From assembly GCF_902459465.1 (NCBI RefSeq), contig NC_047070.1:10646001-10710000 (forward strand): a DNA stretch of 64,000 bases, in the 5' to 3' direction. This stretch comes from Asterias rubens (lineage: Eukaryota; Echinodermata; Asteroidea; Forcipulatida; Asteriidae). The notes beneath the pieces are model-generated. The model did not search any database, was not told where the DNA came from, and worked only from the letters and a program-made list of their open reading frames with translations. Position numbers and translations under genes: made by a program. Below, one piece after another: positions 1 through 11,300 of this stretch. How positions within the stretch are numbered: the first letter of the stretch is position 1; each line of letters starts with the position of its first letter.

Positions 1-92
1 CCCAAACTAATAAATTATAAGGCTCAGCACAAGGCCTCCATCCATGGTCATAACTTAGCCATCATCCACCATGGATGTGGAACTCCATAAAA

Positions 93-148
93 AAATCAGA
101 CCATACGAAAGTACCCATTAAGATGGGTACTTTCGTATGGTCTGATTT
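93..148. repeat. Perfect 26-bp inverted repeat with 4-base loop
   Basis: Bases 93-118 and 123-148 are exact reverse complements separated by the loop TAAG. The arms centre on GTACCCAT/ATGGGTAC. No T-run or gene end follows, so it is not a bacterial-type terminator. It may be a recent fold-back duplication or a MITE tip. Confidence 0.85.
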
Positions 149-1102
149 GTTCTCAGTCGAATGGGGGCGCTACATACATTTATAGGACTATTCTATTGAT
201 TAATAGGTGAATATTTTATGTCAACTGATCTTAGCTAATTTATATGTACTTATACAGCACAAGCTTATGCAAAGCAGCAATTTAAAAACTAATTTTATTC
301 TTCATAAACATTAAATAAGTGTTGCCAAATGAGAAATTTAACTTCATAGTGTGTAAAAAAGTGTTTGTGGAAGTATTGAATTCCTATGTTAACATGAAAG
401 AATCCAGTTAGCAGGAGACGCCGCCATCTTGTTTTAAAGTCCAATAATTGCATGCATTGCGAAGGTCAACAATATTTTAGGCGAATTTGCTCGAGTTGCA
501 AGCTCAATCTCCACCGCAATTTGATTGAGGATAGCGTATTCTACAGAGTCTACTTGATGTAAGTTGTCAGCTTTAATGTTAAATTTCGTTGAAATTTCGT
601 CACACAAACAACCTCACAGCTGCTGCACAAAGTACAACGAACGGATTGTTCGGGATAAAAACCAAAAAATAAATTGTTATTATCACCGATGCAAACTTAA
701 CTTAACTCTAAGTATTAATGTTTGTGGGTCAACGTCATCAGTTAACATTAAATTCAATATTCAATCATTGTTTGTTGTTCGTATTTATGTTGTTATTTCC
801 TGAACGAAAGAAATTTTGATTTGTTTGAGACTTGAAAATTGATTCTTGAATTGAATTGACAGACATGACAGCAAACTGTTGTGTTTAGTTACGTTATTTT
901 TCTCTCTTTTTTTTTCTGGATGTATAATGCGGTAACCCTTCTTCTCAGGTAAGAAAAAAATTCAGTGGTTTTGGAGTTAATTAACGCGGATAAATTGGTG
1001 GCGACGTCCGGAAGATTATCCATGTCAAAATCCAATAGTGGTCAGTCAAAAAATCTTGAAGAGGTGCGTCGAGGTACGTCATGTTCCGTCGATGTCCATT
1101 TC

Positions 1103-1233
1103 GGAAAAGTTTCCGTATGGCGCCACCACTTTTTCATTTGATATGAAATAATATAGTATCTAATTTACCTCATTGAGATATCCTTTTCGGTAAAAATGAG
1201 TGAAAAAGTGGTGGCGCCATATGGAAAGTTATC
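1103..1233 (+). mobile_element. Short MITE with about 35-bp TIRs (GCGCCACCAC family)
   Basis: Both ends carry the same sequence in inverted orientation, with core TATGGCGCCACCACTTTTTC, around an AT-rich centre. The same element recurs at 2692-2820 in reverse orientation and at 58936-59067. It has no coding capacity. Confidence 0.75.
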
Positions 1234-2691
1234 CTCCATTTCAACATGTATTTGGGCAATTCCATGGTCAGTCGCATTACACTTTTCAGTGTCATTTCTC
1301 GATCTTGGTGCTAGAAGTTCTATGTGAAATATTCTTTCCACTAAGTGTATAAACTGATTTGTACTTGCACCCAAGGATTTGATTTGATAATATTAGAAAT
1401 GTTGTGGGCTTTGTGCTCTTGGATGTTATAACGTTGTAAAAAGCGGTCAGTCGCATTACACAACAAGAACATGGTAAAAAACACACTATTCACAATTCAA
1501 AAATGTCCTCTATCAAAAAGCTTGCGAAAGTGTCACTATAGGTAACACACAACTGTTAAATATGAGTATCCAACAGGATACTTATAAATGGTCAGCAGCT
1601 TGAACTTTTACTTTTATTAGGTAGGCTATACTTGGCAAAACCATGGTTAGTCGCATTACGGTCAGTTGCATTACAGTTTTCCAGACAATGTAGCCACGCC
1701 TACATGGAGCCAAAACTGAGTTCTTATATGGCAAAATTGGGTTCATTCCTTGTCAACAACTAAAAATAAATTGGTTTCATATGTTAGCTATAACTTCTAA
1801 GTGGAAAGAAAGTTGTAACAAAAACTTGATTTTTTTGTGTCATGTCCATGTTTACTTGGAATTGCCCATTTTGTTGATTTGGTGGAGAATCAAATAATGA
1901 AGCCACCTACCCCTCCCCGCCTTCGTATGATGTTGGTATTTGCAGACATTCCAACCTTTCAATGCCACAATCTGTGAGGTCTCTCTTACGAAAAAACTCA
2001 TCCTTTTGATATTTGCTTGATTTAATGTGATCGCTTATTTTGCAGTAAAACAGGCATCCGCTGTCGCTCATCTTTCGAGCGCAATCAACAAATTTGCGCA
2101 ATGATTTTGTACGCAATTTATAACTTGCCCTATGCAGTATAGGCAGTTCCAAGTGGTATCTAGCAATTTGAAGATTGCGCACCATCGTGTACACACGTGC
2201 GCGCTGTGCTTTGAATTGTGGTTATTTGGCCCCCTCTGTTTTCTGTGCGTTTTAATAGCTAGTGCGCTTGGAACCGCTCGTCTCGAAAATCAAGCGGTAC
2301 AACCTCGAACACCTCAACTCATGCATGCACTTGCCAAACCTCGAAACTCGCTCTCGTAGGTATAAGGTTGAATTATTTGGTATTCACTGCGCCTGCGTCG
2401 TTTACAAAAGATTTTCTGTGCATCAGTTTTGTCCATCCGTGGTGCGTCGTTTTCCGCGATTGGTAAGTCAAAAAATCATTCAGAGGACCGTCCAAATCTG
2501 CAACAAGTGTGTCAATTTTTTGACTCAGGGTGGGTCTTTGGACACGCAAATCCGACTCACATATGGACAGTGGTGCACCCTCCCTGGGGGTCCTGTCTTA
2601 CAATTAATAGGTGTAGGGGCCTATAATGTAGAAGTCAATAATAATATATCCCCTGAAGTCTGAACTGAATTGAATGTCAAATTTTGGTCAG

Positions 2692-2820
2692 ATAACTTTC
2701 CGTATGACGCCACCACTTTTTCACTCATTTTTACAAAAAGGGATATCTCAATTGAGGTAAACTAGATACTATATTTCATATCGAATGAAAAAGTGGTGGC
2801 GCCATATGCAGCTTTTTCCA
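2692..2820 (-). mobile_element. Short MITE, GCGCCACCAC family, inverted copy
   Basis: This is the same terminal-inverted-repeat element as at 1103, read from the other strand. The right end is slightly degraded. Confidence 0.7.
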
Positions 2821-3118
2821 TGCTGGACTCCCTCCCCTTCTTAAATTTTGGCCATCCATATGCCTCTATTCTCCAGGATTGCAGTACAGTAGGTGAAATC
2901 ATATCTCAAATAGAAGAAACATATTTTTTTTATTGCAATGCTTTCGTCACTTAACCTTAACCTCGAAAATATGTTTTTAGCTCATTGTGGTGTAATTTTA
3001 TGAAACATTTTTCACAAAAAACATTGTCGGCGCCATGATATGATGTTGACGTGCAAGCGAGACGAGTAGTCTCTGGGTCAAATGCAGTATTCCTTGCTCA
3101 GAGTGCCACCACGGCATT

Positions 3119-3320
3119 TGAGGTCTCGAAATTAAGCATCTAATAAAAGCACACAACTTTGTGTCACAAGTGGGTGTTTTTTTATTTTGTTATTATCTCG
3201 CAACTTCGACAACCAAATGAGCTCAAATTGTCACAGGTTTGTTATTTTGTGCATAATGTTGAGATACACCAAGCGAGAAGACTGGTCTTTGACAATTACC
3301 AATAGTATCCACTGCCTTAT
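3119..3320 (+). mobile_element. MITE family A, 3' fragment
   Basis: The fragment matches the second half of the family A element (compare 12231-12610). It includes the stretch around CGACAACCAAATGAGCTC and the terminal inverted repeat ending in a diverged GTATCCACTGCC. The 5' half is missing. Confidence 0.65.
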
Positions 3321-4206
3321 TATTTTATGGCTAAATGTTACTTCCCCAATAATATGATACCCCCATACACTACAGTAAAAACAATAAACTTTTTGAAAAA
3401 ACAACAATTGGGCAACAACGAAAGACCCTTGAAACATGGTTGGCATCAAGCATGTCAAGTAAACAGTTCAAGTAATGACAGCCATATCTTGTTTGAATTA
3501 AATAAATAAAACAATATTTTAAAAATTTAACAAAACGTCATGAGAAAACCATGCCTACATGAAGAATGCTAAAGATTGCACAGTAGTTGAAGGGGTTTTA
3601 AAACCAAGATAAACACCACATAGAAATTATTCAGAGGACCTTGATTCAATTCAGTGTGCTTCAGCCAGAATGTCCCTACAAATCCTGGGGAAAACCCTGA
3701 ACACAAAATGAAAAAGTTTTTACAAAAAGTGCTGATTCTTTTCCAAAAGTAAATGGGTAATTTCCCAAATAACAGAGTACTTAGTTGGGACACTTGGGAA
3801 ATCCCCCTTATGAGAAATATCAAGGCACACTCGACCCCAAGAGTTTCATCCGTACTAGAGTGTGGTGTTTCCATTAGGTTGATTGAAAATTACTGGGATC
3901 AAGGTTGAAACTGTAGGCTTGTCCACCTCCCTCGAAAAATTGTTGACGGAAACGAGAAAAAAAAAGAGAGAAAAAATGCATTGTTTTGAGAGTGGTATTC
4001 ATGAGCTTGTCTTGGAGATCAATTTCATAGGCCTACATCATGTTTCTTATAATATGCACATTGGGAAGGGAGTGAAACTTTGAAGTTTTGTCTTCTTGGT
4101 TAGAGTTTGCTTTCAGTAAACTGAGATGAGAGCACAATTTGTGCATCCCCTAACCATAACCCTGTCCCTAACACTGGTGTGTAGTTCTCGAGGGGTTGTT
4201 GGAACA

Positions 4207-4918
4207 TACATTCATAAATACCTAAGACAGTTTATCCATTCTGATTGGTCGAGAGGGCATCACGAGGGGTTATTTGAACGGATGATATAACACCAGTAAA
4301 AAGTGTTATAACATGGGCGTGACACGCGAGCTTGCACCATCACACACACCGCTTAGGCCCCCGAATTATTATTATTATTACTATTTATTTGACCTCAACA
4401 AATACAAGTACATCAAAAAGTACAGCAAAAGTTAAACGAAAAGCAACGAACCATCAAAATAATAACAAATACAATAAATAAACCAGCAAAAAGCACACAA
4501 TAAATATAAGACAGTTTCTTCATTACTATTGGTCGAGAGCAACGGCTGGAACAGATGTGCCACATCACGCGATACGCGCGACGCGCACATGATCTCCTTA
4601 TAAGGAGTTGTTAACCCGAGGGTCTTGCCATTTCATAGCTGGAGGGGTGTTTTGTTGAAAGAAATCATTGAAGAATTATAATTTTTGCATTTATTTTACC
4701 TTTTGACCAAGAAGTGGTGATGTTTTTTGACAGGAAAGGTATTTATGAATGGGAATCAAGTGTGTTGAATCGATTTTCAACTAGTGGTTAAAACCCGCCG
4801 AGGCCTGGTTCTTGATAATTTACCTCGACTTTGTCTCGGTAAAACTATCAAGTCCAGGCCTCGTTGGGTTTAAACCACTAGTTGAAAACCTCTACACCAC
4901 ACATTGATTCCCTTATTG
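4207..4918 (+). mobile_element. Fold-back element (ATTCATAAATACC family), interrupted copy
   Basis: This copy resembles those at 19941-20487 (inverted), 35427-35937 and 47433-47970 (inverted). Its 3' part contains an inverted repeat built on AACTAGTGGTT. About 160 extra bases near 4345-4505, rich in ATTATTATT, interrupt it relative to the other copies and look like a retroposon tail inserted into it. Confidence 0.65.
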
Positions 4919-5226
4919 TAAAACTACCTCCAGATTTGATCATAGGGTTGTTGCAGGGTAGGTACCGGTATGTCAGGTATAGCATTCAATAACAATTTAT
5001 TTATTTCCTTTTTATAGATTCCTGACAGCAAGGGGGTGATTTGATATTTAAAGATTCATCTTGGTTGAGGAAAAAAAAAGAGAGAAAAAGGCAGCTCCAC
5101 TTTCTTTGCGTTTTGTTTGTGGCAACAATCCTCGGGAAAAGAATATTTTTGAACTATGGTCAGCAGTATATACATCTGAGACCCATGTGAAAGCTGTAGG
5201 AGGTGGAAGACGTTTGAGTGTTCATC

Positions 5227-5300
5227 ATGAGCAGTAACGAACAGGACGAAGAAGTCCCAAGGAAGGCGCCCTCTGTTAGAAGTAGGAGCATTGATGACAG
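5227..5300 (+). CDS. MARCHF5: MARCHF5 coding exon 1
   Basis: It encodes a polar, poorly conserved N-terminus starting MSSNEQDEEVPRK, longer than the vertebrate one. The donor is GACAG|GTGGGT and leaves two bases of an Arg codon. An in-frame TGA four codons upstream supports the start. Confidence 0.8.
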
Positions 5301-8300
5301 GTGGGTTGACCAAGCAAAGGAAATGTATTCATCCATTCCTTTGTCATGACCAAAGGTTCTTAGGGTTTACACTTGTCTCCCAATTTCAATTGTATTCAAA
5401 ATGAAGTTTCTCTAGTCCCTTAAACCCGAGAACTGAAAACTAACGACCATTGTTTTGGGCACCAGTTTTCTGTACCAAAGGTTGCATGCAATATCATGAC
5501 AAACAGTTACATAATCACACACATTTCGCTCCTTAAGCCCCTTTCTGGGTAATGATGTGTCGTTAATCGATCGTTGGGACCTTGGTCATCATGATGATTT
5601 TTGGAGGAGGTCACGATCCTGGTAGTTTATAACGTGGGTCTGTCGCAATTTCATCACAAGGCTTCATTTCACACAACTCAAATTACGATAATATTACACC
5701 AGTGCGATTTTGTTGGAAACGACCATCATTTAGGGATCTTGTGAGACACAGGCTTTTGTGTAATGATTGTACAAAGTTGTGTACTAGAACTTTTAAAATG
5801 GTGTATGTGTTTACATTGAGTTTTTGTGTCCATTGACAAATTTAAACAGCAAAGAGGATTATTTAATGGGGGGGGGGGGGAAGTTCATTAATAAGTAATT
5901 ACTCCACTGCCAATACAACCCCAGAATGCCATGAAAGCAATACAAATCTGTAATCCTGTTTGAGAAGGTAGTGTTGTGGTTCACATGGTAAACATATGCT
6001 AAGACTCTGGTTGGTTGGTCATGACAGGCAAGAATGTAATTATCATTAGGCTCGGGCATCGTCTTTAGTGAAATTCCATCCATAGGTTAATTCTTAGAGC
6101 ATCTGTTAATGCAAGGTTGGTTGATGTTGGGGATTATGAAGACAAAGAAGACCTAATTAGCTCTTTATGAGGGTGTCTTCTGATGATGGCGGTTTATTAT
6201 GTAACAGTAATGAGTCCTGAACTTGTTTTGATAACAAAATATGGGAGAACAAAGGTCTTGGCAGGGGGGGGGGGGTTGGTGGGTTGGGTAATGACTGTTG
6301 ACAAAGAGCATTGGCAATTGAAAGGGAAAACGATTTGAGCATGTAGTGCTGGACCAAGAAATTTTGTGTTAAGAGAAGTTTATTAGACCATAAATCCTGA
6401 ATTGGGGTTGAGACAAAGACATTGACTATATCGGAGTTTGAACCTTGACTTCGGGTTAAATGTACCAGTGCTCTACCAACTGAGCTATCTAGCCCTTTGT
6501 TGGCGGTCTCCTGGTTTTGTAAATTTGTTAATTTCTTTGTTCAGGGGTGCCGGTCAGAAGCCATAATGTACAACCATTACTTGCTGGGAAGGCAAATTTT
6601 TTATTTTATATCTCAAATTATAAACCACAAGGGAAATTTACAAACCCTACGACAAGTAGGTCCATGTTACATGTACATGTAAATAGTCTTTTGTTTCAAA
6701 TGGACTTTGCAGATAATAGCTTTGCACACTTGACATGAGATTGTGAGTGTAGGTTCAAATCCTGCTCATGACACTTTTGTGACATAATTTCTTCACATCA
6801 CCCAGGAATAAATGGGTAGATATAGGAGGGTAGAGATTGTTGATGTGAATGATTAGCAACCTGTGTGCCCATTTGGCTGCCTGTGTTTTCTCAGCACCTT
6901 AATAATTACATCAAAATAAAAAAGCCTAGTTGAAATGAAAACTCTGCTAAATTCAGCGCTAGGATTGTTTTGCATTGTAAAGTACACTGACACTAGCCTT
7001 GGTACTGGGCACTTACTCAATCTATAAAGACTGCGGGCATACTAAAAATGATGTCAAGGCCGTGCCAAGAACCCTGCTGTTGCAGCACAGTGCACAGTGT
7101 TTGAGTTGACTGCTAAATGCACAAAATGCAAAAGTTTTTACCAATCGTTGCACTTTATATTTATTACAGCCTGAGTCAATTTAAAGCCATTGGACCCTTT
7201 CGGTAAACAGTATTGTCCAAGGCCCACACTTCGTGTATCACAACTTATATATATATCAAATAACAAACCTGTGAAAATTTAGGCTTAATTGGTCATCGGA
7301 GTCGGGAGAAAATAACGGGAAAACCCACCCTTGTATCCGCACGTTTCGCCGTGTCATGACATGTGTTTAAAAATAAATCTGTAATTCTCGCTATCGAGAA
7401 TTGATATTGTTTTACTGTTTTCTCAAAAAGTAAAGCATTTCATGGAATAATATTTCAAGAAAAGTCTTTCACCACTACCTTCTGTAAACCCTGTAAGTTA
7501 TTTGTAAATCTGTGAACTTTTTTTTTCCTGTACCGAAAGGGTCCAATGGCTTTAATCTGTTACTACAAAATTGTTTGGGGATAGGAATATAAAAAACCTT
7601 TGAGCATTGTGTTTCATTCTGCGTCCAACCCCATTTCATACCATGCCCAACTCAATTGTTTGGACATCGGAATATTAAAAACTTTTGAATATTGTACTTC
7701 ATTATGTGTCCAACCTATTTCATTCTGCGCCCGTTTGTATTTCATTCTGCGCCCTACCCTATTTCATTCTTGGCTCAACCCTATTTCATTTTGCACCCAA
7801 CTCTATTTAATTCTGTGCCCAACTTGACCCTATTTCATTCTGTGCCTAACCAGACTTGATTTCATTATGCACCTAACCCGATTTCAATATTTGCCCAACC
7901 CTATATCATTCTGTTCCCAACCCTAGCTCATTCTACACCCAACTCTTTCATTCTGTGTCAACTCATTGATTCAACAGGAAAACTTGCTGGGTTTGCTTTG
8001 CCACTGAGGATGACGACCGGACGGCGCGATGGACGCAGCCGTGTCGCTGTCGGGGAACCACAAAGTGGGTCCATCAGATGTGCCTGCAGAGGTGGATTGA
8101 TGAGAAACAGAGAGGGAATAGCTCTGTCAAGGTGTCTTGTCCCCAATGTAACACAGAGTACATCATCATCTACCCTGAATTAGGTTGGTACCCAAGTTGA
8201 CCTTTGATCTCCTCGAAAGAGATGTTCATTTCACCTATCCTAGTGATACGGATGAAAAATGGAGCACAAACTCACAAATTTGTCATAGCTGTTCCCCACT

Positions 8301-11300
8301 TCACTTAGTGGCTTCATCAGACTGGCAACTTATGACAGCTGGTTTTCTCCTCTCTTGTGTTTGGGAATTACAACTTTTTGGTACAAAAGTGACGTCATAA
8401 TTGGACCAAAAATCGTTGATTCCCGCCAAAATATAACAGTGGCGGAGTTCAAATTTTGCACCATGTAAACATTGGATCTGTTTTCATTGTGGTTGCTGTT
8501 GTTGTATAGGCCTAACATTTGTGGTGTTCACCATTTAATCATAAATAGAATCCTTACTCTTATGTTACTTTGCACTTTCTTCAAGATCTAATTTTGTTAA
8601 AGCCATTTCGGTAAACAGTATTGTCCAAGTCCCACACTTCGTGTATTACACTTTATATATTAAATAACAATCCTGTGAAAATTTTGGCTCAATCGGCCTT
8701 CGTAGTCGGGAGAAAGTAACGGGAAAACCCACTCTTGCTTCTGCGCATTTCGCCATGTCATGTGCTTACTATAAGTCTGTAATCCTCTTTGTCGAGAATT
8801 TATGTTGTTTTAATGTTTTCTCAAAAAGTAAAGCATTTCATGGAATAATATTTCAAGAGAAGTCTTTCACCATTACCTTCTGTAAACCCGGTAAATTATT
8901 TGTAAATCTGTGAACTTTTTTTGTTTCTGTACCGAGAGTGTATAATGGCTTTAAAGAAGCCTGCTTTATTCCCACAGTTGCTAAAATTTTTGCTCCAATC
9001 TGTGGCCATTTTTCTGAAGTTTATCACTGGTATAAAAACGGGTGGTCCAATATTTTACAGTAAAACTGTATTCTTTCTTGAACATTTTTGGTGGTTTTTG
9101 TTTCTCACAGGTTCTATTGTCTATATCCTGGATGTCCTTGATAGACTTATATACAAAGTGTGCCCCTTCGCTGCTGGAGGTATCGTTGTGGGTTCTGTCT
9201 ACTGGTCAGCTGTCACTTACGGGGCAGTGACAGTCATGCAGGTCCTTGGCCACAAAGAGGGGCTGGACGTGATGGAGAGGGCGGATCCCCTCTTCCTCCT
9301 CATCGGTCTGCCGACGATCCCTGTCATGCTCATTCTCTCTAAGATGATCCGCTGGGAGGACTACATCCTGAAACTGTGGCGGAAACACTCGCCCAAGCTC
9401 CCCTTCTGGAGTTACTTCTTCCCGGAGATCGGTAGCAGCATGCTGCCCCGGGTCCCCACTGAACTCATGCCGATGGCCGACCCAATATCAGCCACCAGAG
9501 TCCTGTGTGGGGCTCTGATCTTCCCGACTATCGCCACCATGTGCGGGAAACTCATGTTTGGATCACTGCACTCAAATTTACAGAGGACAATGTTGGTGAG
9601 TTGTCTTTTATTTAACAATTCAACAACAAAAGTATATAAATCAAATGGCCAGATTGCGTATGGAAATACCATTAGAAGACATATCGATACAACTAAATAA
9701 ACAGCTTAGAACTGTATTTCATGATAATATCAGAAACATGAACAGGCCTACACTGTAATAGCTGTTCTTGTCAGCAAGTCGATGGTTTCTTAGTTAAGGT
9801 ACCTTTATGAGAAAAATACACAGTTGCATTGGAAATTACAAAGGGCACCAAGGCATTGGGCAGGGGCAAGGCGTTAATTGCCTGATAATATCAGAAACAT
9901 GAACAGGCCTACACTGTAATAGCTGTTCTTGTCAGCAAGTCGATGTTTTCTTAGTTAAAAGGTACCTTTATGAGAAAAATACACAGTTGCATTGGAAATT
10001 ACAAAGGGCACCAAGGCATTGGGCAGGGGCAAGGCGTTAATTGCCTGATAATATCAGAAACATGAACAGGCCTACACTGTAATAGCTGTTCTTGTCAGCA
10101 AGTCAATGTTTTCTTAGTTAAAAGGTACCTTTATGAGAAAAATACACAGTTGCATTGGAAATTACAAAGGGCACCAAGGCACTGGGCAGGGGCAAGGTGT
10201 TAATTGCCTGATAATATCAGAAACATGAACAGGCCTACACTGTAATAGCTGTTCTTGTCAGCAAGTCAATGTTTTCTTAGTTAAAAGGTACCTTTATGAG
10301 AAAAATACACAGTTGCATTGGAAATTACAAAGGGCACCAAGGCATTGGGCAGGGGCAAGGCGTTCGAAAATGCAAGGTCTGGAAAAAAACGTTGACGTCA
10401 CCTTGTTCTTCCTGGCATCTTATGAAGTGTATTTCCCTTCTATAAACAAAAATAGAATTTCTTGCCTTCTCAAATATTTGGAGTTGCTTTCCGCTAAATA
10501 ACTTAAAACATCTGTCAATGACCTATTATCAGAGGCTATAAAATCATCATTTTGATGCTGGTATGTAGCCAGTGTGACCATTAGTTATGGTGGACACAGT
10601 AGGAGTGCACTGTTTGGTTTGGGTGTAGACGGACAAATGTACTCAAATCTAATAGTGTCTCCGCCATCTCAAAGTGGCTTTAAAGGCAGTGGACTAACGT
10701 CCGTCGATATATCGAAAATACTCAAAAACTCGATATTTTTTTGACATCGAAATCGCCGATGTCACTTTTATAATCATATCGTAATATCGGATTTTCGATA
10801 TATCGAAAATTTCGATGTTTTGAAAATTTCGATGTTCCTAAATGATGTTGAAAATACCAAAAGAGTGTCCGATTATTTAAAAGAAATCTGTGTTTGAGTA
10901 TTAGAAAAGCCGTCGTCGTTATGTAGTTTCATCATTTTGAGTTGCCCTATTAATTAAAATACGTTTTACAACCAAGTATGTCTGCTTGTTCTTTGTGTTT
11001 TTGCCATCAGCCGCCGGCCCGCCGCAGAAGTTCACGACCCCGCGGCGAGCGCACGGTAAAACCTCAAAAGAAACCGCCGCTGCTGCCCCAGCCTATCGGC
11101 TGTTTAAGATGCAACTTCCCATTGTGCATGTGATCAAAATCAATGCGTCCTCATCACAGCATTATTGACTTTGCAAAAATACCCCGCAAAAACTTCCCCG
11201 AATCAACAAGACAAAACAAAACAAGGAAGAAAACAATCTTACGTTATACAGTAAAATAATCTTTCTATCAATCCAAGGTATCGTAATGGCATCATTTTGG

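Larger units (their letters stand above)
1..5226. other. Intergenic region upstream of MARCHF5
   Basis: No convincing coding exon is visible on either strand. The stretch holds a perfect hairpin near the left end, two copies of a short inverted-repeat MITE, a 3' fragment of MITE family A and one copy of a roughly 530-bp fold-back element. Short open frames here have no family resemblance, and several run through repeats. Confidence 0.6.

Noticed and set aside
2262-2663. 133-codon ORF upstream of MARCHF5
   Set aside because: No recognisable family, biased composition or splice context; typical chance frame in non-coding DNA.
8921-9700. 259-codon ORF taken as a complete gene
   Set aside because: Only 9111-9595 is conserved MARCHF5 coding sequence. 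The start lies in a MITE end and both sides are intron with clear splice sites.
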